This document shows positions 27,594 to 36,891 of a stretch of 64,000 nucleotides of DNA, in pieces. Under the pieces are notes generated by a model, which was not told the DNA's origin, searched no databases, and was given only the letters and a program-made list of their open reading frames with translations. Numbering within the stretch: position 1 is the first letter of the stretch; every line of letters starts with the position of its first letter. A program made the translations under genes and the position numbers. The stretch lies in assembly GCF_004115155.1 (NCBI RefSeq), contig NZ_RDSM01000005.1:124001-188000 (forward strand), written 5' to 3'. The DNA comes from Granulicella sibirica (GTDB taxonomy: Bacteria; Acidobacteriota; Terriglobia; Terriglobales; Acidobacteriaceae).

Positions 27594-30141
27594 GCACGAC
27601 CTCCATGGGATCGAGGCGAATGGCGATCCGGGCGGGGAAGAGGCCGGCGAGTACGGTAGCAATGTAGACGACGGTGAGCGAGCTGAGGAGAACTTCGACT
27701 GGCCAATGAAATTGGATCGTCCAGCCGAAAGACTGCTTATTGATCACGTAGATCAGCACAAGCGAAAGGACGTAGCCGAGCACGAGGCCGAGCACGTTGG
27801 CCAGGAGCCCAGTCAGGCCGGCTTCGACGAGGATCAGCTTACGAATCTGTGCGGAGGTGCCCCCGAGATAGCGAAGGACGCCGAACTCCCTGCGGCGGTC
27901 CATGACAATCGAGAGGAGTGCGCCGGCAATGCCGCCGATAGCCACGAGGATGGAAATCGCCTCGACAGCATAGGTAATGGCGAATGTCTGATCGAAGACG
28001 CGGATGGCTTCATGGCGTATTTCGCCATTCGAGAGCATCATGAGGCTCTTATTGGCAATGGCATTTCGAATCGCCGCACGTGTGCGCTCGAGGTCGGCCC
28101 CTGGTTCGAGATATACAGCTAGATTGGTTGGCTTCGTGTCGGGAAGATAACGGATCAGCGTGCTCCAATCGACCACGATGAAGCCTGCTTCGTGTCCGTA
28201 GTCGTAGAAGGTATCGATCACGCGGAAGGTGACTTGATGCTCCCCGATGGGGAGGGTGATGGAGTCGTCTGCCTTGACGTGGTGCTTGTTGGCGAAGGGT
28301 TCGCTGACGACTGCGTTGTTGCCTGAGGCAAGCTCTCGAATGACGTCGATGCTCGATCGGCCTGAAAGGAAGGTAAGATTTTGGCGAGGGATGCTTCGAC
28401 TCTGGCTGGCCCCGGCAAGCGACGCGGGCAGACCCTGATATTGAATCTCATAGGCACGCAGGCGGCTGACACTCTCCACGCCGGGAGTCGCTGCGATTCG
28501 GTCGGAGGTCTCGAGAGAGATGGTGGGATGCCGGTCGCCCCCCATGGCTCCGGCGGGAGCGAGATAGAGGTCGGCCGGAAGCTCGCTGTCCAGCCAGGTC
28601 AGTACGGTCTGGCGGAAGCTTCCAACCATGATGCCTACCGAGGTCATCATGGCGATGGCTGTGGCGAGAGCTGCTACAAGGACCGAGGTTCTGCGCAGCG
28701 AGCCGCCCAGGCTACGGGAGGCGATGAGGCCCTCAACTCCAAGCATGCGAAGGAGGCCGCCTGAGCCTAGGGATGTGGCGCTATGGACAAGCAGAGGAGA
28801 GATCAGGGCGGCTGCCGCGACAAAGAGCAACGCGGACAAGTAGCCGAACAAAGGCTTCCCGGCTATGGAGGGGAAGAGAGTTGCAAGTGCCCCCAGAATG
28901 GCGAGCGCCAGGGCGATTCCCGCATCATGCTTCCGTTCGACGCGCACTTCAAACTCGCGGCGGCCGCGGGCCATTGCTTCAATCGGCGGGACCATGCCGG
29001 CCTCTCGTGCGGGGGCGAAGGCGGATGCCAGAGCTACTCCGATACCGGCGACAAGGGCAAGCGCGACCGAGCCTGCGGAGATCTTCATCTGGCCTGGACT
29101 GCTGGAAACGTAGAGAGCGTTGACTGTGGTGGACAGCATGCCGACGGCTCCCGCGGCGAGTGCACGCCCGAGGGGCAGAGCTGCGAGGGAACCGGCTGTG
29201 CCGTAGAGCGCGGCTTCAAAGAGAAAGGCACCCATGACAGCTCCACGGCTTGCGCCCAGTGCGCGCATGGTGCCGATATCGGCGCGTCTGCGGACAACGG
29301 AGACGGAGACCGCGTTATAGATGAGAAAGGCTCCTACGAGGAGCGCGATGCCGCTGAGCATGGTGAGATTCCAGCGGAAGGCTGCGAGCATGTGCCGGTT
29401 GGCCGCGGTCTCTGTTCCCTGGGCATTGAGCAGGACGCCCGCTGGGAGAGCCTGCTGCAACTTGCTCTGCCATGCATCGAAATTAGCCGCGCTGGGAGTC
29501 TTGATCAGGATGCGATCGACTCGGCCTGACTTGCCGGTAGCAAGCTGCGCAGCTCCGATATCCATGAGAACTGCTTCTGTGCCCAGCTTGCTTCCGTCCG
29601 GCCCTGATTCTGGGATCAGGCCACGAACCGTGTACGCCTGAACGTGGTCGTTGATGAGCAACTGGACACGGTCACCTACGGCTTTGCCTAAGCCATGGGT
29701 TAGCCAGACTGCGTCAGGATCGTTGATGTATCGGAGTCCCTGGATCGCTGTGGCATCCTGAGCGATCGTGCCAACAAGGGTTCCGGCGTTGCTTGTCTCG
29801 GCGACAACGTCCACTCCGATCAAGGGAACAGTCTCGCCGGTCGAAACAAGCATCCCGTGATCCTCGATGCGTGGACTGATGGAGAGCGGGTAAGGCAGTC
29901 GTGCAACCTCTGCAACGACCGATTCGGGCAGGCCGCCCGCCGCGGTAATCTCAAAGTCATCCTTGCCTGCCAGAGTCTCCATCGACGAATGGAAGGACCC
30001 TGCTGCGGCGTCGCCTGCAAGGTTGATCGCAACTACGGCCGCGTCGCCAAGGGCTACAGCGAAAAAGATAATGAGGGCGCGACCAGGATGGCGGAAGACG
30101 GGCCGAACGATGAGGCGATAGAGGAGAGCGAAAAGACCCAT
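27583..30141 (-). CDS. FtsX/LolCE-like ABC transporter permease
   Basis: The 852-residue membrane protein has one N-terminal helix (ALIIFFAVALGDAAVVAI), a MacB-type periplasmic domain, then FtsX cores of about three helices around residues 255-385 and 740-845, with further helices in the middle (about 415-520). This double-FtsX layout is typical of AttG/LolCE-like exporters that move lipids or lipoproteins or transmit mechanical force rather than import solutes. It starts 1 base after the ATPase stop and ends inside the AttH-like gene. Substrate not determinable. Confidence 0.88.
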   Translation of the reverse strand: MGLFALLYRLIVRPVFRHPGRALIIFFAVALGDAAVVAINLAGDAAAGSFHSSMETLAGKDDFEITAAGGLPESVVAEVARLPYPLSISPRIEDHGMLVSTGETVPLIGVDVVAETSNAGTLVGTIAQDATAIQGLRYINDPDAVWLTHGLGKAVGDRVQLLINDHVQAYTVRGLIPESGPDGSKLGTEAVLMDIGAAQLATGKSGRVDRILIKTPSAANFDAWQSKLQQALPAGVLLNAQGTETAANRHMLAAFRWNLTMLSGIALLVGAFLIYNAVSVSVVRRRADIGTMRALGASRGAVMGAFLFEAALYGTAGSLAALPLGRALAAGAVGMLSTTVNALYVSSSPGQMKISAGSVALALVAGIGVALASAFAPAREAGMVPPIEAMARGRREFEVRVERKHDAGIALALAILGALATLFPSIAGKPLFGYLSALLFVAAAALISPLLVHSATSLGSGGLLRMLGVEGLIASRSLGGSLRRTSVLVAALATAIAMMTSVGIMVGSFRQTVLTWLDSELPADLYLAPAGAMGGDRHPTISLETSDRIAATPGVESVSRLRAYEIQYQGLPASLAGASQSRSIPRQNLTFLSGRSSIDVIRELASGNNAVVSEPFANKHHVKADDSITLPIGEHQVTFRVIDTFYDYGHEAGFIVVDWSTLIRYLPDTKPTNLAVYLEPGADLERTRAAIRNAIANKSLMMLSNGEIRHEAIRVFDQTFAITYAVEAISILVAIGGIAGALLSIVMDRRREFGVLRYLGGTSAQIRKLILVEAGLTGLLANVLGLVLGYVLSLVLIYVINKQSFGWTIQFHWPVEVLLSSLTVVYIATVLAGLFPARIAIRLDPMEVVHEE

Positions 30142-30142
30142 C

Positions 30143-30973
30143 TCACGGTCTCTCTTCTACGTTTTCGCCTTCAGACACAACACGACCGTCACGCATGTGC
30201 ACGATGGTGTCAGCCACCGATGAGGCCTCTGTGCTGTGCGTGGCCATGAGGACCGTGACCTGCTGTTGCGAGCAGATGCGCTGCAACAACTCGAGAATGA
30301 CATTGCCGGTCGAGGTGTCGAGATTGCCTGTAGGTTCATCGGCAAGAACGATACGTGGATCGTGAACCAAAGCCCGGGCGATGGCGACGCGTTGCATCTG
30401 TCCGCCGGAAAGCTGATGAATCATGCGGTGGGCGTAGTCGGCAAGGCCAACGTCGGAGAGCCGCGCCATCGCTTTGTGGTGAGCTTTCCTCTCGCCAGCC
30501 AGGAGGAGAGGAACCTCAACGTTTTCAAGAACGCTCAGTGTGTTCAGCAGTTGAAACGACTGAAAAACGAAGCCGATTTTCTCACGACGCAGCCTGGTGA
30601 GACCCGCCTCATCCAAGGTATCGGTCGCAATCCCATCCAGCCATACACGGCCCGAGGTGGGGAAGTCCAGAGCGCCCGCCAAGTGAAGAAGGGTGGACTT
30701 GCCACAGCCGCTGCGACCCATTAGCGCGACGAAACGACCCGATCCAATCTCAAGAGAAACATCGTCGAGGGCGCGGACAAGTTCGTCTGCATTGGTGTAT
30801 CGCTTACTCGCGTGCTCAAAAGCCAGGAGCGGTATAGGACTGGCTGGCGCTGCGACTGTATCGGATTTAGTTTTCAACAAAGCTCCGGGCTTGTCATCTC
30901 TTATGCCTTCATACTTATTGAACACCACAAGGGCGGCTAAAGCTGGCGGAGAATGGCTCCATTCTTCACCCAA
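30143..30973 (-). CDS. ABC transporter ATP-binding protein (LolD/AttE-like)
   Basis: The ATPase core has Walker A GRSGCGKST, Q-loop FVFQSFQLL, signature LSGGQMQRVAIAR, Walker B RIVLADEPTGNLD and H-loop ATHSTE, and belongs to the MacB/LolD subgroup. The start is unclear: no ATG precedes Walker A. The open frame begins with TTG at 30973 in poorly conserved sequence; a TTG at about 30877 with GGAG five bases upstream is the better candidate and would give a 244-residue protein of normal LolD length. It pairs with the permease directly downstream. Confidence 0.88.
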   Translation of the reverse strand: MGEEWSHSPPALAALVVFNKYEGIRDDKPGALLKTKSDTVAAPASPIPLLAFEHASKRYTNADELVRALDDVSLEIGSGRFVALMGRSGCGKSTLLHLAGALDFPTSGRVWLDGIATDTLDEAGLTRLRREKIGFVFQSFQLLNTLSVLENVEVPLLLAGERKAHHKAMARLSDVGLADYAHRMIHQLSGGQMQRVAIARALVHDPRIVLADEPTGNLDTSTGNVILELLQRICSQQQVTVLMATHSTEASSVADTIVHMRDGRVVSEGENVEERP

Positions 30974-31195
30974 TCAAACCAACGGTCCATCCTGGTTCTT
31001 CAGGTGCTTCCTAACGAAGCTTACAGTCTCCTCGTACGTCTCCGGTGCACCAGCAAGCGGTCTGGTTGATCGCATACTCAAATTCGCCGACACGCTTGTA
31101 AGCGTCAAGAGATATGCCACCTGCGTTCGCCGTGTTCAAAGCCTCCATATTCTCTCAGCTGGAGTAGCCATCGCCGAACCATCTGATGGCTTCTG
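30974..31195 (-). other. Decayed coding sequence, family not recognised
   Basis: On the minus strand two adjacent frames carry protein-like text broken by shifts and stops: ALNTANAGGISLDAYKRVGE at about 31080-31140, and ETYEETVSFVRKHLKNQD around 30985-31040 followed by a stop at about 30974. Neither has a start. It follows directly on the TIR remnant and may be part of the same broken gene or a second one. Confidence 0.3.
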
Positions 31196-31333
31196 CTAAC
31201 ACTCCTCGAACATGCGCCATAGGAGATGTTGTAGAACAGGCAAGCCCTCTGACGAACTGATCCATCGCGAGTCGTAATCGTCACCGGCGTAGCTAATGAA
31301 GATATCGTAGTCAAAGCCCGGGACGTAGGGCAT
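31196..31333 (-). pseudogene. Broken TIR-domain gene, 5' end only
   Basis: An AAAGGG ribosome-binding site eight bases before an ATG starts MPYVPGFDYDIFISYAGDDY, the classic first strand and BB-loop entry of bacterial TIR proteins. After the Trp at about residue 23 the frame gives non-TIR sequence and stops at codon 46. The next frame reads FVRGL just after the break, as expected for the TIR helix, so a frameshift is likely. The catalytic Glu region is absent. It lies 126 bases downstream of the dynamin/TIR cluster, so it may be a lost component or an older TIR gene. Confidence 0.7.
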
Positions 31334-31459
31334 CTATCTACCCTTTCGATCCGGCGTCATCGAAGCGCCGGGAGTAAGAATCTCAGGTAGCGAGCCTTTG
31401 GCCCTATGCCTGGAATCGGGGCCTGCTGAGAAGCATGCCGTCGAGGACTAAGTAGACGA

Positions 31460-33427
31460 TCAGATTGCATTGATCGAGCATTGCATATCCTGCAGGCGCT
31501 GCCGCATCGATAACATCTCGGTCGAGAAGCGGGTAAAGCGCTCCTGGTCGGCAAGGCGGGAGTTGGCACGGCGCTCGCGCGCGGAGTTGGCGAGGGCGAG
31601 CTGATGGTCGACTTCGGTAAGGGCAAGCAGGAACTGGTGGTCGAGGACTGCGTAGTAATGGGAGATCAGGATGTTGAGAGACGCGCGGTGAGCCGGGAGA
31701 CATCTCTGCCAATAAACCGCGGTAGCCTCACTGAAGGCGGTCCGGACCAGTCCTCTGAGATTGTTCAGGCGGAGCTGGTCGGTGACGGAGCGGGTAAAGT
31801 TGGGCCCATAGGGAGCTTGGGGGGTGATGCTGACATCGTCGGCCCAATCTATGGAAAACATCAGCGATTGCGTGAAAGCAGAACAGCGTTCAGCCTCTTC
31901 TTCATCGGGAAACAGGTTGGCAAAGATGATTTCCGTTTCGGGAGCTTCGAGTCCTGCGTCGAGGCCGAGCCTGCTGGCCATCGTTGGCGCGGGTGAAGGC
32001 GGCGCAGGGGCCAAAGAGGCTTCGAAACCAAGGGAGAGGTGAAGCATGACACGGTCGAAGATGCTGATGAAAAGAGACAAATTGGAGATGACCGGGGACA
32101 GTCCTTTACCAAGCGTGGATAAGAGCGATGAAGCAGCCGACTCAATAGCTTCATCGAACTCTGTCTTGAGGTGATCAGCGAGTGCGCGAAGATAAGACGA
32201 GAGCGCGGGGATTTCCAAGTGCTGTACGCCGAGGTTCAGCGAGGGGTACGTTTCCTCGGCGACGCGCTCAAACTCTCTAGGAAAAGCTGTGATCAGAGTA
32301 CGCAGCGTGATGGAGGCGTGGACGCGCTGCTCTTCAATGCGGGTGCGAGAATCGGCGATGAGCCACTGGAGGGATCGCAGGATGTGCGGCGCGTCGTCTT
32401 CGAAGGATTCGCCAATGGGCAATAAGGCGGCGTTGAGGCGGGAGTTGAGCTCCTGGGTGAGTTCCACGGCGAAGCCGTTTATACGCTCGGCAGCGAGACG
32501 GAGTGAGACAAGGCCGCTCTCTGAAGAGAGGAAGTCTTCAAGGGCGCTTTCAAAGACGGGCAGGCCGCTGCGTTGAAGAGCAGCTTCGTCTCCGTTCATT
32601 TTTGCCTGCAGGGCATCGTAGCCGGATACAGCGAAGACGCGCGTCTTGGCGGTGCGCAGGAAGTCTGCGCGGGCGTGCTCGTCGGGAAAGAGCGTCGCGA
32701 CGAAACGTGCGACCGTGTCTTCGATGCGAGAGGTGACCACGGCCAGGATGCGTTCCCGCTCGCCGGGCGTGCGGATCTTGTCGATGCCGGTGACGACGAA
32801 GAGGAAGCTGCGCAGGCCGTACTGGGTCATGGCCAATTCGAGGAAGGAAGCTTCGGTCTGAGAGAAGGGCGCGGTCGCCATGAGAACGAAGACTGCGGCG
32901 TCAACACGGGGCAGGAGGCGAAAAGTAACCTCGCTCATAGCGATCTCGTCGGAGAGGCCGGGAGTGTCGATGATGTCGATGTTTTGCTTGCAGAATGGAA
33001 TGGGGTAGTACACGTTGGCTTGCTCGACGGTGGCGGCCATGGCCTCCGCTTCGGGTGTGAGCTTGGTGACGTAATGTTCCAGGCGAGCGATGTCGATGGC
33101 CTGTTCCTCCGTGGCACCACGAAAGATGACGCTGGCGCTCGGTACGAGTCCATACGTGATGCGATTGATGGTGGCGGAGGCGGGCGCAATGTCAGCGGGG
33201 AGGATGTCCTTGCCAAGAAGGGCATTGATGAAGGTGCTCTTGCCGCGTTTGAACTCGCCGACCACGGCGATGATGAACTTATGCGTCGTGATGCGGTCGC
33301 GCATCTCTGCCGTGCGGGCAGCTAGGTCCGGCATGCCGATGGTGGCGGCAAGAGCCTGGAGGCGATCAAGGTCCGCGACGAGGGCGAACTCCGCTTGACG
33401 GTGGGTGAGAAGGGAAGGATGGCTCAT
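31460..33427 (-). CDS. Dynamin-like GTPase (third GTPase of the cluster)
   Basis: The 655-residue protein has an N-terminal helical lead and a dynamin-family G domain: P-loop GEFKRGKST at 57-65, G3 DTPG at 154-157, and G4 TGIDK at 213-217 (Thr replaces the usual Asn). The remainder is mostly helical, as in bacterial dynamin-like proteins, with a moderately hydrophobic stretch (LSPVISNLSLFISIFDRVML) around residues 440-460 that may touch membrane. The P-loop region is very close to that of the GTPase at 37883-40018, marking them as paralogues. It overlaps the preceding gene by ATGA and closes the operon. Confidence 0.88.
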   Translation of the reverse strand: MSHPSLLTHRQAEFALVADLDRLQALAATIGMPDLAARTAEMRDRITTHKFIIAVVGEFKRGKSTFINALLGKDILPADIAPASATINRITYGLVPSASVIFRGATEEQAIDIARLEHYVTKLTPEAEAMAATVEQANVYYPIPFCKQNIDIIDTPGLSDEIAMSEVTFRLLPRVDAAVFVLMATAPFSQTEASFLELAMTQYGLRSFLFVVTGIDKIRTPGERERILAVVTSRIEDTVARFVATLFPDEHARADFLRTAKTRVFAVSGYDALQAKMNGDEAALQRSGLPVFESALEDFLSSESGLVSLRLAAERINGFAVELTQELNSRLNAALLPIGESFEDDAPHILRSLQWLIADSRTRIEEQRVHASITLRTLITAFPREFERVAEETYPSLNLGVQHLEIPALSSYLRALADHLKTEFDEAIESAASSLLSTLGKGLSPVISNLSLFISIFDRVMLHLSLGFEASLAPAPPSPAPTMASRLGLDAGLEAPETEIIFANLFPDEEEAERCSAFTQSLMFSIDWADDVSITPQAPYGPNFTRSVTDQLRLNNLRGLVRTAFSEATAVYWQRCLPAHRASLNILISHYYAVLDHQFLLALTEVDHQLALANSARERRANSRLADQERFTRFSTEMLSMRQRLQDMQCSINAI

Positions 33428-34503
33428 TTAGCTTGGGAAAGCGCTTCGGCGCGCAGAGCTATGGCCTCGACCTCGAAGCGAATTGCGTCGTTCTGGAGGC
33501 CGCCGGATGCGATTATGCCGGAGGTCTCTGCGAGTAGGGTGTGCTGATCCGCAAACCAGGCGTCGATCTCGAGTTTGAAGACGGTATAGCGGCCGCTGAT
33601 AAAGTTGAACACATGTTGGACGGTGACTGCTCGTTGGATCTCCCAAGCTTCGTCGATGAGGGCGAAGGTGGCGGCAAGGGAGGCCTGCCGGAAGGCGTTG
33701 GAGCGATCGGCGCCGGGAGCTGCGGGTTTGCCCGGGACGTCTACGCGGAACTTGCGTAGAGCGGGAGCGATCGGGGCCTGGAGAATGGTGGTGAGCTCCA
33801 GGAGTAAAGGAAATGGAGGTTCCGTTTCGGCGGCGGGCTCAGAGTAGACACCTACTTGCTCGAGTAACTGCTCCTCCAGGCGAGTGGCGCGGTCGAGGAG
33901 CATGCCAGTCATCTCTCCGGTACTGGGTTTCTGCTGAACGGCGCGGACCAGTTCATCGCAGGTCAAGAAGAGCGCGAGAGATTTGCCAAGCTCTTCGAGG
34001 AGGGCAGGCAGTAGGCTCGCGTAGAGCTCGCGAGCGAGGGAGGCGGATGCGTTGCGGAATGCCTCCATCAGCTGACGATGGAGGCGTGAGGAGGGGTCCG
34101 GCGCAGGTGAGCTGAGGTCGGCCGGCGAGAGGCGGAAGTCCGCAATCGACCTTATGGCAGCACGCTGCCAGAGCAGAGGCAGAGATTCGATCTTCTGCCG
34201 GGCGGCCTCACAGGCTGCGGCCGCTGCACGATCGAAGTCCGCCATCTCGCGGCGGTTCATGAGCTCAAGCTGACGGAGGATGGAGGCGAAGCGCTGCCAG
34301 GATTCGGCTGACCCGTGGATGGGGGAAGGGGGTCGAGTCAGATATTTGCTGATGGAGAGACAGGCAGAGCGGATCTGGGCGGCCTGGGCATTCGGCTCGG
34401 CGTCCGAGGCGGCGTCGATCGCGGCGGCTAGGCTTTCCATCTGGAGCGAGTCTGCGAGCTCATGGAGACGGTCAAGGTACAGGCTGGCTTCGTAGAGACT
34501 CAT
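33424..34503 (-). CDS. Helical protein of unknown function in the dynamin/TIR operon
   Basis: The 359-residue protein is not recognised. It is predicted by eye to be nearly all helical, rich in Ala, Leu, Glu and Arg, without signal peptide, membrane segment, P-loop or metal motif. ATGA overlaps on both sides place it between the TIR-dynamin fusion and the third dynamin-like GTPase, so its dose is tied to theirs. A role as an adaptor or as the helical stalk partner of one of the GTPases is possible (inference from context only). Confidence 0.75.
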   Translation of the reverse strand: MSLYEASLYLDRLHELADSLQMESLAAAIDAASDAEPNAQAAQIRSACLSISKYLTRPPSPIHGSAESWQRFASILRQLELMNRREMADFDRAAAAACEAARQKIESLPLLWQRAAIRSIADFRLSPADLSSPAPDPSSRLHRQLMEAFRNASASLARELYASLLPALLEELGKSLALFLTCDELVRAVQQKPSTGEMTGMLLDRATRLEEQLLEQVGVYSEPAAETEPPFPLLLELTTILQAPIAPALRKFRVDVPGKPAAPGADRSNAFRQASLAATFALIDEAWEIQRAVTVQHVFNFISGRYTVFKLEIDAWFADQHTLLAETSGIIASGGLQNDAIRFEVEAIALRAEALSQAK

Positions 34504-36806
34504 GCTGCGGGATCCTTTGCCTCCGGCCAGAGGCGGTCCTGAAGAGCGGCAAGCCTGCCGCCCGCCTCTGCGACGAGAGTTGGGATGGATTGAAGAGTTT
34601 CACGCTGCCATGATGTGTCGTCTCTGGCCGTGAGCAGACGACCCTGGCGGAGGGCGTCGAGCGAAGTGTCAACACGTTCCTGCTGGCGGGCTTCAAGCTC
34701 CTGCGCGACGCGGTCGGCGATGCCAGCGTAGATCTCGTCCATCCTGGCGCGGAGAGAGCGGCGAAGCTCCGGGACGGCGTTCAGGAAACGCTGCTGAAAG
34801 AGGAGGGACTTCTCGCGCTCGCGGCTCTTGCTCTCAAACTGTCGCAAGAGACTGCCGGTGATGCCGAAAACTTGTATCTGCGTGAGATCGAAGAGCAAGC
34901 TGGAGACGTCCACTCGCTCCCAGAGGGAGTCGTCAACGGCGACGCCGGGCTCTGCAGTGTGGCTGACGCTGCTGGTTTCGTCGAAGGGCCTGCGCAGGGC
35001 CGGTCCGGTCGCTGCGTGGTCTCCGTCGAGGGAAAGCGGGCAGTTGGCTGCGCCGGCGAGTTCACTGAGGATCAGTGGCCGGTGAGCGTCTAGGCAGCGG
35101 TTGAGGGCCGTGCGGAGGCCGTCGGCCAGGAAGAAGGGGAAGTGGCGCTGGAGGTCGGACGAGCTGACCGTGGCGAGGCTACGGGCGCTTTGTTCGAGGC
35201 GGTTGATGAAGCCGTCGATCCAGCCCTGAGCCTCTGCGGCGAGGTCGAGAATGAAGCTGTGAACCCGTTGGGAGTGTTCTTTGAGCTCCGCGTGCAGGGG
35301 CGAGGCCGGGTCTTCGCAGACTGTAATAGCGGATTCGAGATGAGTCCTCTCCATCTCCATGGAGCGGGTGAGCTGGTCGGCGTGGCGAGACACTGTCTGG
35401 ATGAGCTTTGCGAGGCCGTCAGCGGCGCGGTCGAGCTGGACGAGCTCCCGGTCACGCAGGACGGACTCCTGCAGGTGGGCGCGGAGCTGGACGAAGCGGG
35501 CGGCGAGGGACTCCGCCCGCTCGGGCCGTGGACGTGGCTCGTTGTTCAGGCGAGCGAACTCATCAAAGGCGCTGACCCCGAGAACGGTGGCGTCGGGAAA
35601 GAGCTGGGCGACGCGGCGGTTGAGGTTGTTCATGATGCTGGAGACATCCTGCTCGTCGCGGAGCTTGTCCAGCATGTTGACCACGAAGGTCATCTTGCCG
35701 AAGTCCTGGGGGAGGACAGCGAGCTTGAGAAAGGCGCGCTCGGATTCCGGAAGGGGGTCGAGGGCGGAGAGGACGACGAGAACAGCGTCGGCGTGAAACA
35801 GGTACTCCTGAATCCGAGCTTCAAAGCGCTCGAGGGCATCGCCAGTGCCAGGAGTGTCGACGATACGGAAGCCGCGGAGCCAGTCGATGGGAACACGGAG
35901 GTCCAGGTGGGTGGGCTCGGCGGGGAGCCTTGCGAGGAGTGGGGCAAGATTTTCATGCTTGAGCTGGTCCGGGTTAAGGCCGAGGCGGCCGCCGCCTGGA
36001 AGGTGAGCTTCGATTCTGAGCTGAGGTCCGAAACGGATTTCGTTGATCGTGATGGTCTCCGGGGCGACATCCGAGGTGACAACCTCCTGCTGGAGGAGCC
36101 CGTTGATCAGCGTGGATTTGCCACGCTTAAATGGACCGATAACGGCGAGAGTGAACTCGCGGTTGAGGCGGTCGCAGATCTGCTCCTCATGGCGACGCCA
36201 GCGGTGGAGAGTATCGCGACCGAAGACGCGCTCCATCGACTGGCTCTGGATGGATTCGGAAAAGCGCTTGAGGAGTTCAAGGAACTCCTTCCGCTGTGCT
36301 TCAGGCTCGTAGTAAATGGTCCCCGAAGAAGGTGTTGGGGATGAGCTTTTTTCGCCGGGTGGCTGGCATGCGGCGAGTGCAGCAGCCCGAGAGGCAATTT
36401 CGGTGAGTTGCCCGAGGATCTGCGGCCCATCGCCGGCCCAGACAGGCTTCTTTTCGCCCACTGCCACTTGCAGCTTCCTGAGCCAGGGGACGCTCTGCCA
36501 GGCACAGCTTTTGGCGATGATGGGGAGGACCGTGAGTTGGTGGGCATCGCGGCGTTTGAAGATGGCCGGCAACTCGACGTCGAGGATGAACTTCGAGTTG
36601 AGGAAGTCTGCGGTGATGAGAAGAATGGCCATAGACGATCTGTCGATGTGGTCGAGGATCTCGGGTTGCCATTCTTCGCCGTGATGAAGGTGGTCGTCGA
36701 CCCAGAGCTCAAAGGAGTCGCCGCAAACCTTGAGCTGCGTGGCGAGCTCGTTCTTTTCCGCGATGTCCTTTCGGCTGTAGCTAAGAAAGACAAGAGGTTT
36801 GGTCAA
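34500..36806 (-). CDS. TIR domain fused to a dynamin-like GTPase
   Basis: The 768-residue protein begins with a TIR domain (about 1-140): strand A LVFLSYSRKD, then ELWVDDHLHHGEEW, and FLNSKFILDVELPAIF, whose Glu78 is at the position of the NADase glutamate. A linker leads to a dynamin-type G domain with P-loop GPFKRGKS at 224-231, G3 DTPG at 317-320 and G4 NMLDK at 377-381, followed by a helical stalk to the C-terminus. The start is TTG, preceded by AGAGG eight bases upstream; an ATG just before it meets a stop after three codons. Fusion of a putative NAD-cleaving or signalling domain to a membrane-remodelling GTPase suggests abortive defence triggered by GTPase state (inference). Confidence 0.88.
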   Translation of the reverse strand: MTKPLVFLSYSRKDIAEKNELATQLKVCGDSFELWVDDHLHHGEEWQPEILDHIDRSSMAILLITADFLNSKFILDVELPAIFKRRDAHQLTVLPIIAKSCAWQSVPWLRKLQVAVGEKKPVWAGDGPQILGQLTEIASRAAALAACQPPGEKSSSPTPSSGTIYYEPEAQRKEFLELLKRFSESIQSQSMERVFGRDTLHRWRRHEEQICDRLNREFTLAVIGPFKRGKSTLINGLLQQEVVTSDVAPETITINEIRFGPQLRIEAHLPGGGRLGLNPDQLKHENLAPLLARLPAEPTHLDLRVPIDWLRGFRIVDTPGTGDALERFEARIQEYLFHADAVLVVLSALDPLPESERAFLKLAVLPQDFGKMTFVVNMLDKLRDEQDVSSIMNNLNRRVAQLFPDATVLGVSAFDEFARLNNEPRPRPERAESLAARFVQLRAHLQESVLRDRELVQLDRAADGLAKLIQTVSRHADQLTRSMEMERTHLESAITVCEDPASPLHAELKEHSQRVHSFILDLAAEAQGWIDGFINRLEQSARSLATVSSSDLQRHFPFFLADGLRTALNRCLDAHRPLILSELAGAANCPLSLDGDHAATGPALRRPFDETSSVSHTAEPGVAVDDSLWERVDVSSLLFDLTQIQVFGITGSLLRQFESKSREREKSLLFQQRFLNAVPELRRSLRARMDEIYAGIADRVAQELEARQQERVDTSLDALRQGRLLTARDDTSWQRETLQSIPTLVAEAGGRLAALQDRLWPEAKDPAA

Positions 36807-36891
36807 GAGCTCATCCTCTCTGATCGTCTAAGGTGCTCTCTCTCAATCGTTCTGGGCAAGGGCTTGAAGCGGAAGTCTGCGCGTGTTGTCT

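Noticed and set aside
35142..36344. Plus-strand open frame of 400 codons opposite the TIR-dynamin gene
   Set aside because: It is the antisense shadow of a high-GC gene; the minus-strand frame has all G-domain motifs.
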